Source: an uncultured Collinsella sp.
GTDB lineage: Bacteria > Actinomycetota > Coriobacteriia > Coriobacteriales > Coriobacteriaceae
Direction of reading: 5' to 3'
NCBI GenBank assembly: GCA_902479135.1
Contig: CABSNU010000008.1
Location: forward strand, 11,731-75,730
DNA: 64,000 nucleotides
Positions 42,046-49,339 of this stretch are shown in pieces (position 1 is the stretch's first letter; the number at the start of each line of letters is the position of its first letter). A model generated the notes under the pieces. The model did no database searches. It worked only from the letters and a program-made list of their open reading frames with translations, and was not told where the DNA came from. The translations under genes and the position numbers were made by a program.

Positions 42046-44541
42046 ATGACCGCAACCGCCAGCCGAACCACCAACCGCAGACCCGAGCTATTGGCTCCCG
42101 CCGGAGGGCCCGAGCCCTTTGCCGCCGCACTCGCCGCAGGCGCCGACGCCATCTACTGCGGCATGGGCAGCTTCAACGCCCGTCGCAAGGCAACCAACTT
42201 TACCGACGAGGCCTTTGAACAGGCGTGCCGCGCCGCGCACCTGGCCGGCTCGCGCGTCTACGTCACGGTGAACATCGTCATCAAGCAGTCCGAGATGGGC
42301 GATGCGCTGCAGCTTATCCATCGCTGCTCCACACTGGGTGCCGATGCCTTCATCATCCAGGACTGGGGCCTGTTCTTTGAGGTCAAGCGCACGATGCCCG
42401 GCATCGAGACGCACATCTCAACCCAGGCGAACATCCACGACGACCGCGGAACCCTTTGGTGCCGCGAGCAGGGCGCCGACCGCGTGACCCTCTCGCGCGA
42501 ACTTTCCATCGACGAGATTGCCGCCATTCACAAGGCCGCGCCCGATGTGGACCTCGAGGTCTTTAGCCACGGCGCCATCTGCTTTTGCTACTCGGGCCTA
42601 TGCCTGCTGTCGAGCTTTGCCATGGCGGGCCGCTCGGCCAACCGCGGCATGTGCGCCCAGCCCTGCCGCCTGCCTTACGAACTGATTGACGAGAACGGTC
42701 GCTCGCTCTCCCCTGCCGGTCGCGAGCGCGCGCTGTGCCCGCGCGACACCAACACTTCGCAGCTTGTTCGCCGTCTGTATGACGCCGGCGCCGCATCGCT
42801 CAAGCTCGAGGGCCGCATGAAGGCCCCCGATTACGTGTATTCCATCGTCGACGTGTATCGTCATCAGATTGATGACATGCTGGCCGATGTTTCGACCTCT
42901 AAGGATGAAGAGGCCGCCCGCCAGCGCCAGCTCAAGCGCTGCTTTAACCGTGACTTTACGCACGCCTACCAAGACGGTACCTCGGGTGACGAGATGATGA
43001 GCTACGAGCGCTCCAACAACCGCGGCCAGATCGTGGGCACGGTGCTGGGCAGCCGTCTGGCCAACCGCGATGTGCGCGGCCTCAAGCCCGACGATCGCCG
43101 TCGCCGCGCCGCCATCGCCCGCATTGAACTGTTTGAGCCCGTGGGCAAGGGCGACCTGCTGGAGCTTCGCCACGATGACGAGTTTGACCAGTTCCTGACC
43201 ACCATTGCCGCCGAGGATGCCGCCGCGGGCGATGTCATCGAGTGCCGCGTGCCCCGAAGCATGCCCGAGGGCTGCCGCGTGCGCGTGATTCGAAGCCAGC
43301 GCGCCATTGACGCCGCCGGCGCCGCGCTCAAGCGCGATGTGCTGCGCCGCCGCGCCGTAGACGTGTCCGTTGTGGCGCGTCTGGGCGAGCCGTTTGCCGT
43401 TACGCTCACCTGTTGCGACGATCCTTCGCTTACGGCCACGGCCACGGGCTTTACCGTCGAGGCTGCCAAGACCCGCGCCGTCGAGGCATCAGACCTGGTT
43501 GAGCACGTCGGGCGCATGGGCTCCTCTCCCTTTGAGGCCGCAAGCTTTGACGTTTCGCTCGACGCCGGCTGCGGTATGGGCTTTTCCGCCGTGCACAAGG
43601 TGCGCGCCGCCGCTTGTAAGGCGCTGGAAGAGGCCATTCTGGCACCGTACGAGGAGCGCGCAAAAACGCTCGAGCTGCCGGCGATTGTAACCAGTGATTC
43701 CCGCCCCGCACCCGAGCACTACCGCGATGAGCCGCAGATTTGCGCCACCGTCACCTCGCTCGAGGCCGCCGAGGCCGCTCGCGCCGAGGGTGTAACGCGC
43801 ATCTACATGACCACCGACGCGCTCGATGCGGCCGAGCTCTCCCCCGCCGATGCATTTGAGCAGGGCATCGTACCCGTGCTCGACGAGGTCTGCCGCGCCG
43901 TTGACCACGTACGCGTCGACCCATGGGTTGTTGCCGGCGCCACGGTCGCTATTGGCAACATCTCTGAGCTTGCCCTGGCCGCCCAGGTTGGCGCCACGGC
44001 CGAGATTCGCTCTTGCCTGCCGGTGCACAACACGCCCTGCATGGAGGCGCTTGCCGAGCGCGGAGCCGGTGCGTTTTGGCTCTCGCCCGAGATCACGCTC
44101 GACGAGATTGTCTCGCTCGGCGCCGCCGCGCCCGCGGCTCTGGGCATCACCGTCTTTGGCCGCCCGCGCGTCATGACGAGCGAGCACTGCATCCTGCAGG
44201 TGGCCAATGGCTGCATCCACGATTGCGCCAACTGCCGCCTGCGCGTCCGCAAGCTGTCGCTCAAGAATATCGACGGCAAGGTCATGCCCGTGCGCACCGA
44301 CATCCATGGCCGCTCTCGCTTGTACGACGCCTACCCCATCGACCTTACGCCGCAGGTACCGCAGTTGCTCGACGCCGGCGTCCGTCGTCTTATGGTCGAC
44401 GGAACCTTGCTCGAGGCCGATGAGATTGGTCGTGCCGTCGCTCGCGTCCGTCGCGCCGTCGAGGCAGCTCAAGCCGGCCGCAAGCCCACCGCCCGTCTGC
44501 GCGGAGCAACCTCGGGCTGCATGTTTGTGGGAATCAGTTAA
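42046..44541 (+). CDS. U32-family peptidase/RNA hydroxylase-like protein (RlhA type) with DUF3656
   Basis: An 831-aa U32-family protein. The N-terminal barrel starts ELLAPAGGPEPFAAALAAGA and has YCGMGSFNARRKATNF, ETHISTQANIHDDRG and the FeS-type cysteines in FSHGAICFCYSGLCLLSSF and SANRGMCAQPCRLPY. The C-terminal part includes a DUF3656-like region and CIHDCANCRLRVRK. Members such as RlhA hydroxylate a cytidine of 23S rRNA; others are called collagenases. The RNA role is favoured because an RluA-type pseudouridine synthase follows 15 bp later. ATG at 42046 after GAAAGGCAGGAT. Confidence 0.85.
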   Translation: MTATASRTTNRRPELLAPAGGPEPFAAALAAGADAIYCGMGSFNARRKATNFTDEAFEQACRAAHLAGSRVYVTVNIVIKQSEMGDALQLIHRCSTLGADAFIIQDWGLFFEVKRTMPGIETHISTQANIHDDRGTLWCREQGADRVTLSRELSIDEIAAIHKAAPDVDLEVFSHGAICFCYSGLCLLSSFAMAGRSANRGMCAQPCRLPYELIDENGRSLSPAGRERALCPRDTNTSQLVRRLYDAGAASLKLEGRMKAPDYVYSIVDVYRHQIDDMLADVSTSKDEEAARQRQLKRCFNRDFTHAYQDGTSGDEMMSYERSNNRGQIVGTVLGSRLANRDVRGLKPDDRRRRAAIARIELFEPVGKGDLLELRHDDEFDQFLTTIAAEDAAAGDVIECRVPRSMPEGCRVRVIRSQRAIDAAGAALKRDVLRRRAVDVSVVARLGEPFAVTLTCCDDPSLTATATGFTVEAAKTRAVEASDLVEHVGRMGSSPFEAASFDVSLDAGCGMGFSAVHKVRAAACKALEEAILAPYEERAKTLELPAIVTSDSRPAPEHYRDEPQICATVTSLEAAEAARAEGVTRIYMTTDALDAAELSPADAFEQGIVPVLDEVCRAVDHVRVDPWVVAGATVAIGNISELALAAQVGATAEIRSCLPVHNTPCMEALAERGAGAFWLSPEITLDEIVSLGAAAPAALGITVFGRPRVMTSEHCILQVANGCIHDCANCRLRVRKLSLKNIDGKVMPVRTDIHGRSRLYDAYPIDLTPQVPQLLDAGVRRLMVDGTLLEADEIGRAVARVRRAVEAAQAGRKPTARLRGATSGCMFVGIS

Positions 44542-44556
44542 CCGAAAGGCTTACAC

Positions 44557-45216
44557 GTGAACGAAGAACCTCAAGTCCTCTACTGCGACGCCTGGCTCAT
44601 GGCCATCGACAAGCCCGCCGGTATGATCGTCCACGGCGACGGCACCGGCGAGCGCACACTTACCGACTACGCCAGCGACCTGCTGCTGGCGATGGGCGAC
44701 GGCTTTGCCGCGACCGACATGCAGCCGCTCAATCGCCTGGACCGTGACACCACCGGCGTGGTGCTGTTCTCGCTCGACAAGCAGACGCAGCCCGCCTTTG
44801 ACCAGATGATTATCGACCACGCTTTCGAAAAGCACTACCTGGCGCTCGCCGAGGGCAAAATCGACTGGAACGAAAAGCTCATCGACAAGCCCATCGCCCG
44901 CGACCGTCACGATAGCCGCAAGATGCGCGTCGGCGCCAGCGGCAAGCCGTCTCAAACGCGCGTGAAGGTGCTCAAGCGTCTTAAGAGCCGTCGTGGCCTG
45001 CCCACGCGCTCATATATCGAGGTCGAGCTGCTCACCGGCCGCAAACACCAGATCCGCGTGCACCTGGCAAGCGAGCATCATCCCCTGGTTGGCGACGACC
45101 TGTACGGAACGCCGCGCCCCTGCGGCCTCATGCTCCATGCCCACAGCGTGTCCTTTACGCATCCCGTAACCGGCGAGCACATCCACATCGAAGCCCCCTG
45201 CCCCTGGAAGCCCTAA
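44557..45216 (+). CDS. RluA-family pseudouridine synthase
   Basis: A 219-aa RNA pseudouridine synthase, catalytic domain only with no S4 domain. The catalytic Asp lies in PLNRLDRDTTGVVLFS. Other family segments are KHYLALAEGK and LLTGRKHQIRVHLASEHHPL. Start is GTG at 44557-44559 after GAAAGG. Co-transcribed with the U32 gene and closed by a terminator that overlaps its stop codon. The target rRNA position cannot be told. Confidence 0.9.
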   Translation: MNEEPQVLYCDAWLMAIDKPAGMIVHGDGTGERTLTDYASDLLLAMGDGFAATDMQPLNRLDRDTTGVVLFSLDKQTQPAFDQMIIDHAFEKHYLALAEGKIDWNEKLIDKPIARDRHDSRKMRVGASGKPSQTRVKVLKRLKSRRGLPTRSYIEVELLTGRKHQIRVHLASEHHPLVGDDLYGTPRPCGLMLHAHSVSFTHPVTGEHIHIEAPCPWKP

Positions 45217-45254
45217 ACCACCACAATGGGGACAGGCACCTTTGTGGTGGTTTT
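45215..45254 (+). terminator. Terminator after the RluA gene, repeated element copy 1
   Basis: AAACCACCACAA pairs with TTGTGGTGGTTT (12 bp) around a loop with GGGGACAGGCACC, and ends in TTTT. It begins within the stop codon. An almost identical element lies at 45585-45623. Confidence 0.85.
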
Positions 45255-45284
45255 GCCGCGATGGCTCTGCCGGATTCCCAAACA

Positions 45285-45500
45285 TCTCGATCTGTAACAG
45301 CTAAAGCCCATTTTGCGGTCTATCTGTTACAGATCGAGACATTCGAATCCCCTCAAGGGAATAATCTCAATCTGTAACAGTAACTCGGCAAAATCAGTCC
45401 CAGATGTTACAGATTGAGACAAAGGGACGGCGCGGTTCGTAAGTATCTCGATCTGTAACACCTAGCCCACTTTTAACGGTCCAGTTGTTACAGACTTAGA
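45285..45500. repeat. Three tandem hairpins, period about 80 bp (TCTCGATCTGTAACA)
   Basis: Arms TCTCGATCTGTAACAG (45285-45300) with CTGTTACAGATCGAGA (45324-45339); TCTCAATCTGTAACA (45365-45379) with TGTTACAGATTGAGA (45405-45419); and TCTCGATCTGTAACA (45446-45460) with TGTTACAGACTTAGA (45486-45500). In unit 2 the G-to-A change is matched on the other arm. Loops are 23-25 bases with related sequences. Confidence 0.85.
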
Positions 45501-45517
45501 CAAACCGGCAGACAACG

Positions 45518-45555
45518 AAAGCGGCGACGCCCGTGATGGACGTTGCCGCTTTTCT
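45518..45555. terminator. Terminator-like hairpin
   Basis: AAAGCGGCGACG (45518-45529) pairs with CGTTGCCGCTTT (45541-45552) over 11 of 12 positions and ends in TTTT on the plus strand. It follows the triple hairpin. Confidence 0.6.
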
Positions 45556-45584
45556 ATTGAGAAAACTACTCGGTTTTCGTTACT

Positions 45585-45623
45585 AACCACCACAATGGGG
45601 ACAGGCACCTTTGTGGTGGTTTT
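45585..45623. repeat. Repeated element copy 2, CCACCACAATGGGGACAGG
   Basis: The same 37-base core as at 45217-45253, including stem CCACCACAA/TTGTGGTGG and the loop. It lies 22 bp from the DeoR stop and could terminate that gene on the minus strand. Confidence 0.75.
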
Positions 45624-45644
45624 AGCCTTGTCCTGCCCCTGTCG

Positions 45645-46391
45645 CTAGACCGTGATGACGTTGTCCATCGACTGGTACTTGGCGGGAACCTCGCCCGCGG
45701 TGATGATCGTTGCATCGCGGAAGTCCGCGAACTTGACGGGCGCCACCATGCCAAATTTACTGGCGTCCGAGATTACGAAGCGTTTAGCGGTATGACGCAT
45801 CGAGATACGCTTGACCTGCGCCTCCTCGATATCGGGCGTCGTAAAGCCTTGCTCGGCGGCAATGCCGTTGGAACCCCAAAAACCGCAGTTAAAGTTGTAG
45901 CGGTCCAGGGTTGCCAGGGCATCGGGACCAACGAGCGCCTCAGTCTCGGGCTTGAGCTCGCCGCCCAGCACCACGGTGCGCATGCCGCGCAGGGCAAGAT
46001 GCTGAGCGTGGAGCACAGAATCGGTCACATAGGTGACGCCCTCGAGATGCGGAAGATGCTCGATGAGCCTGAGCGTCGTCGAGCCCGAATCGATATACAC
46101 GAAGCTATCGGGCTCCACGAGAGCCGCGGCACGGGCGCAGATGCGCTCCTTGTCGTCGTTGTGGAGGTCGCTGCGTTCGCTGATCGTCAGGTCGCGCGTC
46201 ACGTGCGCGCGCTCAAGGCTCGTGGCGCCTCCGTGCACTTTGGCAATGCGGTGCGCGCGATCAAGCGTCTGCAAGTCACGTCGAATGGTAGACGGCGTCA
46301 CGCCCAGGGCCTCGGCAAGCTCCGGCACGGTAACCGAGCCAGCCTGCTGTACCATCGAAACGATTGCGTTGAGCCTATCTTCCGCAAGCAT
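45645..46391 (-). CDS. DeoR-family transcriptional regulator
   Basis: A 248-aa DeoR regulator. The N-terminal winged helix (VTVPELAEALGVTPSTIRRD, then RIAKVHGGA) is followed by the sugar-phosphate sensor domain from about residue 75 (YIDSGSTTLRLIEHL, VLGGELKPETEALVGPDA, FVISDASKFG). It lies 3 bp after a Gfo/Idh oxidoreductase, so it probably regulates that operon. The effector is probably a phosphorylated sugar. Confidence 0.9.
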   Translation of the reverse strand: MLAEDRLNAIVSMVQQAGSVTVPELAEALGVTPSTIRRDLQTLDRAHRIAKVHGGATSLERAHVTRDLTISERSDLHNDDKERICARAAALVEPDSFVYIDSGSTTLRLIEHLPHLEGVTYVTDSVLHAQHLALRGMRTVVLGGELKPETEALVGPDALATLDRYNFNCGFWGSNGIAAEQGFTTPDIEEAQVKRISMRHTAKRFVISDASKFGMVAPVKFADFRDATIITAGEVPAKYQSMDNVITV

Positions 46392-46394
46392 CTC

Positions 46395-47474
46395 TTACTC
46401 CTCCTCGGGGTACACAACTCCCCAATCAGCGCGGAGCTTGGTCATGAGCTCCATAACATCAGAAGCATAGCCCAGAAGCTCGTGCTTCGAATCGTCGCCG
46501 GCAACGGCCTTCTCCAAGTCGGCCATCTCATAGCACAGAGCGTAAGCCTCGGTACCAGCGTGGACCTCCTCGCGGTGACCGCCTGCGGTCCACACGATGG
46601 TCGCGTGATCGGCACGCGGATAGTCGTTGACCTCGATATAGCACTTGTCGAAGCTGATGACCGAACGCTTAGGCTGCTTGGAGTGGAGCGTAAGGCTCAC
46701 GACGCCCAGCTGCTGCTCGGCGTTACGGCAGACAATACCGCCCGCGACGTCGACACCAGTCTCGCAGGTGTTGCCCAGGGACACGACCTCGGTGGGCTGA
46801 CTGGCCATAAACAGGCGCATGACGGAGAGCGCGTACACGCCGATATCGAGCATGGCACCGCCGGCAAGATTACGGTTGTAGAAGCGATTGGTCAGATCGC
46901 CGTACTCCTTATAGCTGCCAAAGTTGAGCTGGGCGAGGTTCATGCGGCCAAAGTCGCCCGCTTCCATGCGGCGGTGGAGCTCCTGATACAGCGGCATATG
47001 GAGCACCGTGGTGGCGTCCATAAGGACCACGTTGTGCTCGTCGGCGATGGCACGGGCCTCGTCGAGCTCAGCGGAGTTGAGGGTAATGGCCTTCTCGCAG
47101 AGCACGTGCTTGCCGGCGGCCAGCGCGGCACGCAGATAGGTGATGTGCGTGTTGTGCGGTGTGGTGATATAGACGGCGTCGATGTTCGGATCAGCGTAGA
47201 GACCCTCAACCGTGTCGTACACCTTCTCGACGCCATACTGCTCGGCAAAAGCCTGGGCCTTGGACAGCGTACGGTTGGCAACGCCAGCGAGCTTACGGCC
47301 GGCAAGGGCGAGGGACTGAGCCATCTGGTTGGCGATAACGCCGCAGCCGATCACGGCCCAACGGAGCTCGGGAGCCGTAAAGATGTCGTTAGGGAACGGC
47401 TTGTCCTGGACCGAAACGAACGCTGCCTTTGCCGCTGCCGCAGCATCGAGCGGAGCCTGTTTGGAATCTGCCAT
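46395..47474 (-). CDS. Gfo/Idh/MocA-family oxidoreductase
   Basis: A 359-aa NAD(P)-dependent sugar-type oxidoreductase. The N-terminal Rossmann domain contains WAVIGCGVIANQMAQSLALA (near residue 33), and HNTHITYLRAALAAGKHVLC with the conserved CEKA lysine segment follows. The C-terminal domain has a fold typical of dihydrodiol or glucose-fructose oxidoreductases. Substrate is not known. First gene of a two-gene operon with the DeoR regulator. Confidence 0.87.
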   Translation of the reverse strand: MADSKQAPLDAAAAAKAAFVSVQDKPFPNDIFTAPELRWAVIGCGVIANQMAQSLALAGRKLAGVANRTLSKAQAFAEQYGVEKVYDTVEGLYADPNIDAVYITTPHNTHITYLRAALAAGKHVLCEKAITLNSAELDEARAIADEHNVVLMDATTVLHMPLYQELHRRMEAGDFGRMNLAQLNFGSYKEYGDLTNRFYNRNLAGGAMLDIGVYALSVMRLFMASQPTEVVSLGNTCETGVDVAGGIVCRNAEQQLGVVSLTLHSKQPKRSVISFDKCYIEVNDYPRADHATIVWTAGGHREEVHAGTEAYALCYEMADLEKAVAGDDSKHELLGYASDVMELMTKLRADWGVVYPEEE

Positions 47475-47724
47475 TATGTGCCTCCTGTGTCATGGAACGT
47501 CTTGCATTTCTGACTGCTCTATATTCGCACAAATACGCGTGTATGTGCGTACTTTTGCGTATATTGCCGCTAAACGGTCATTATTCGACCGTAAACGGCG
47601 TATTTCTGCGCACGTTCACGCAATCCTGCGCAGACGAATACGCACAAACACGCACCATCAGATGGACAGAAAGACGGAAGAATCGGATCATCTGACTCCA
47701 AATGACTGTCCCAAACTGCCGGAA

Positions 47725-47770
47725 GGAAGGGAACGTCCCCGGTTGCCGGCACATGGGGACGTTCCCTTCC
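47725..47770. repeat. 16-bp inverted repeat GGAAGGGAACGTCCCC
   Basis: GGAAGGGAACGTCCCC (47725-47740) and its exact complement (47755-47770) around a 14-base loop. Related fragments (GAACGTCCCCAATGACT, ACTGTCCCAAAC) recur at 47880-47970. Confidence 0.8.
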
Positions 47771-47814
47771 TGCCATATCGATCCATGCGCCATACCGCCA
47801 CAGACCCACTTAAT

Positions 47815-47877
47815 TTGCGGTGAAATAGGGATTATAGAGCCCCCTAGAGCCCATCATCAGTCCCTATTTCACCGCAA
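47815..47877. repeat. Palindromic repeat, TTGCGGTGAAATA family, copy C
   Basis: Perfect 17-bp arms TTGCGGTGAAATAGGGA (47815-47831) and TCCCTATTTCACCGCAA (47861-47877) around a 29-base loop. It shares the first 14 bases of the arm with copy A at the opposite edge of the 38-kb block. Confidence 0.88.
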
Positions 47878-47980
47878 CATGGCTGAAGACTGTCCCAAAC
47901 GACTAGTCGTTTAAGAACGTCCCCAATGACTGCCAATCAACGGCCACTCATTTAAGTCTGTCCCCAATGAGTGGGGATAG

Positions 47981-48014
47981 AAAAAGGCCCGGGTGCCGTG
48001 GCATCCGGGCCTTT
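47981..48014 (-). terminator. Rho-independent terminator after rplX
   Basis: On the minus strand AAAGGCCCGGATGCC pairs with GGCACCCGGGCCTTT over 14 of 15 positions, followed by TTC. It lies about 27 bp beyond the rplX stop, so the promoter-proximal ribosomal half ends in its own terminator. Confidence 0.85.
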
Positions 48015-48040
48015 GCTAGCAACTTGATGTTGCGGGCAGC

Positions 48041-48346
48041 TTAGAACTTGTGGCCGCACTTCTTGCAGACGCGCAGCTTGTTCTTGCCGTCCTTCTCGTG
48101 ACCGACGCGGGTAACCTTACCGCACTCGGGGCAGACGAGATTGACGTTGGAGGCATCGATGGGAGCCTCCTGCGAAACGATGCCGCCCTGCTGGTTGGCA
48201 GCGTTGGGCTTGACGGCCTTCTTGACGACCGAAACGCCCTCGACAACGACCTTGTTCTCGGCGGGGAGAGCACGCAGGATAACGCCCTGCTTGCCGCGAT
48301 CCTTACCAGAGAGAACCTGGACCTTATCGCCCTTCTTGATATACAT
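48041..48346 (-). CDS. rplX: 50S ribosomal protein L24 (uL24), last gene of the upstream ribosomal half
   Basis: uL24, 101 aa, an assembly-initiating 23S rRNA-binding protein. The KOW motif is near the N-terminus (KGDKVQVLSGKDRGKQGVI). The C-terminus has two CxxC pairs (CPECGKV and CKKCGHKF), a zinc ribbon common in many L24 proteins. rplE should follow within tens of bases; instead a terminator does. Confidence 0.98.
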   Translation of the reverse strand: MYIKKGDKVQVLSGKDRGKQGVILRALPAENKVVVEGVSVVKKAVKPNAANQQGGIVSQEAPIDASNVNLVCPECGKVTRVGHEKDGKNKLRVCKKCGHKF

Positions 48347-48359
48347 ATATCTCCCCTAA

Positions 48360-48728
48360 CTACAGGGTCTCGGGAGCGAGCGAGACGATCTTCATGTACT
48401 TCTTGTCACGAAGCTCGCGAGCGACGGGCCCGAAGATACGGGTGCCGACGGGCGAACCATCGTTGTTGATGACAACGCAGGCGTTCTCATCAAAGCGAAT
48501 GTAGGAGCCATCCTTGCGGCGGATCTCCTTAACGGTGCGAACGACGACGCAACGGACAACGTCCTTCTTCTTGACGTTGGCGCCAGGGGTAGCCTCCTGG
48601 ACAGCACCGATGAACACATCGCCGATGCCTGCATAACGACGCTTGGAACCGCCAAGCACCTTGATGCAGCGAATCTTGCGAGCGCCGGAGTTGTCGGCGA
48701 CGTTCAGCATGGTTTGCATCTGAATCAT
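48360..48728 (-). CDS. rplN: 50S ribosomal protein L14 (uL14)
   Basis: uL14, 122 aa. It starts MIQMQTMLNVADNSGARKIR and contains RRYAGIGDVFIGAVQEATPG and PVGTRIFGPVARELRDKKY, all conserved. It lies 13 bp before rplX; a 118-bp gap separates it from rpsQ. Confidence 0.98.
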   Translation of the reverse strand: MIQMQTMLNVADNSGARKIRCIKVLGGSKRRYAGIGDVFIGAVQEATPGANVKKKDVVRCVVVRTVKEIRRKDGSYIRFDENACVVINNDGSPVGTRIFGPVARELRDKKYMKIVSLAPETL

Positions 48729-48846
48729 GGTAGATGTTCCTCCGAACTAAGAACCGAAGAGAGGTGCGCAGCCTTTAGACGGCCTGTGGTATGCAAGCCA
48801 GGCATACGCACATCTTCGGAAACGTACAAGTCGTAAGAGCGACTGC

Positions 48847-49107
48847 TTATTTAGCGCGCTCGACGACCTCGATGAGGCGCCAACGCTTCATCTTGGACAT
48901 AGGACGGGTCTCCATAACGCGGACGGTGTCGCCCACGCCAGCCGTGCACTCCTCGTCGTGAGCGTGCAGCTTCTTGGAGCTGGTCATCATCTTGCCGTAC
49001 TTGGGGTGACGCTTGCGCTCGGTGATGGTGACAACAATGGTCTTAGCACCGGAGACGGAGGTAACGACACCCGTACGGACCTTACGCGAGTTACGCGAAT
49101 CAGTCAT
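48847..49107 (-). CDS. rpsQ: 30S ribosomal protein S17 (uS17)
   Basis: uS17, 86 aa, OB-fold 16S rRNA-binding protein. It contains GVVTSVSGAKTIVVTITERK and AGVGDTVRVMETRPMSKMKR. Position after rpmC is standard. Confidence 0.97.
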   Translation of the reverse strand: MTDSRNSRKVRTGVVTSVSGAKTIVVTITERKRHPKYGKMMTSSKKLHAHDEECTAGVGDTVRVMETRPMSKMKRWRLIEVVERAK

Positions 49108-49123
49108 GTTCTCTCCTTAGGTC

Positions 49124-49339
49124 CTACTCGGCGACAGCGGACTTCTCCGCTGCGATCTCGCGGGCGCGCTGCTCCGTGAGGACGCGAGCGATGTCCTTCT
49201 TCACGGTGTTGACGCGAGCGGTGTTGTCCAGCTGGCTGGTGGCCATCTGGAAACGAAGGTTAAAGAGCTCGGCGCGCATTTCCTTCAGCTTCTCAACGAG
49301 CTGAGCGTCCGAGAGCTCACGAATCTCTGCGGGCTTCAT
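49124..49339 (-). CDS. rpmC: 50S ribosomal protein L29 (uL29)
   Basis: uL29, 71 aa, a helical hairpin near the tunnel exit. MKPAEIRELSDAQLVEKLKE and LFNLRFQMATSQLDNTARV are typical. The ATG overlaps the rplP stop by one base (TAATG), so translation is coupled. Confidence 0.97.
   Translation of the reverse strand: MKPAEIRELSDAQLVEKLKEMRAELFNLRFQMATSQLDNTARVNTVKKDIARVLTEQRAREIAAEKSAVAE

Larger units (their letters stand above)
45217..45644. other. Intergenic hairpin-rich region between RluA and DeoR genes
   Basis: A 428-bp gap between convergent genes with no supported gene. It holds in order: terminator copy 1 (45215-45254), three hairpins at ~80-bp period (45285-45500), a further terminator-like hairpin (45518-45555), and copy 2 of the terminator element (45585-45623). 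Nearly the whole gap is palindromic. Confidence 0.75.
47475..48040. other. Junction region downstream of rplX
   Basis: A 566-bp gap. Upstream of the Gfo gene it holds CGCACAAAYACGC at 47526-47538 and 47641-47653 and the palindrome ACGGTC...GACCGT (47574-47592), all possible regulator sites. It then has a 16-bp-arm palindrome (47725-47770), palindrome copy C (47815-47877), short repeats with GTCCCCAATGAGTGGGGA, and the rplX terminator (47981-48014). No gene is supported. Confidence 0.65.

Noticed and set aside
41670..42152. Upstream extension of the ridA frame
   Set aside because: It runs through the perfect palindrome at 41868-41939, and ridA has a clear ATG with AAGGAG at the conserved family start.
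45285..45500. Possible CRISPR array
   Set aside because: Only three units, each an inverted repeat with related loops rather than identical direct repeats with unique spacers, and no cas genes in the window.
9657..48040. Prophage or integrative element as the cause of the 38-kb block
   Set aside because: No integrase, recombinase, transposase, tRNA target or obvious direct-repeat att sites were seen; only palindromic repeats near the edges.
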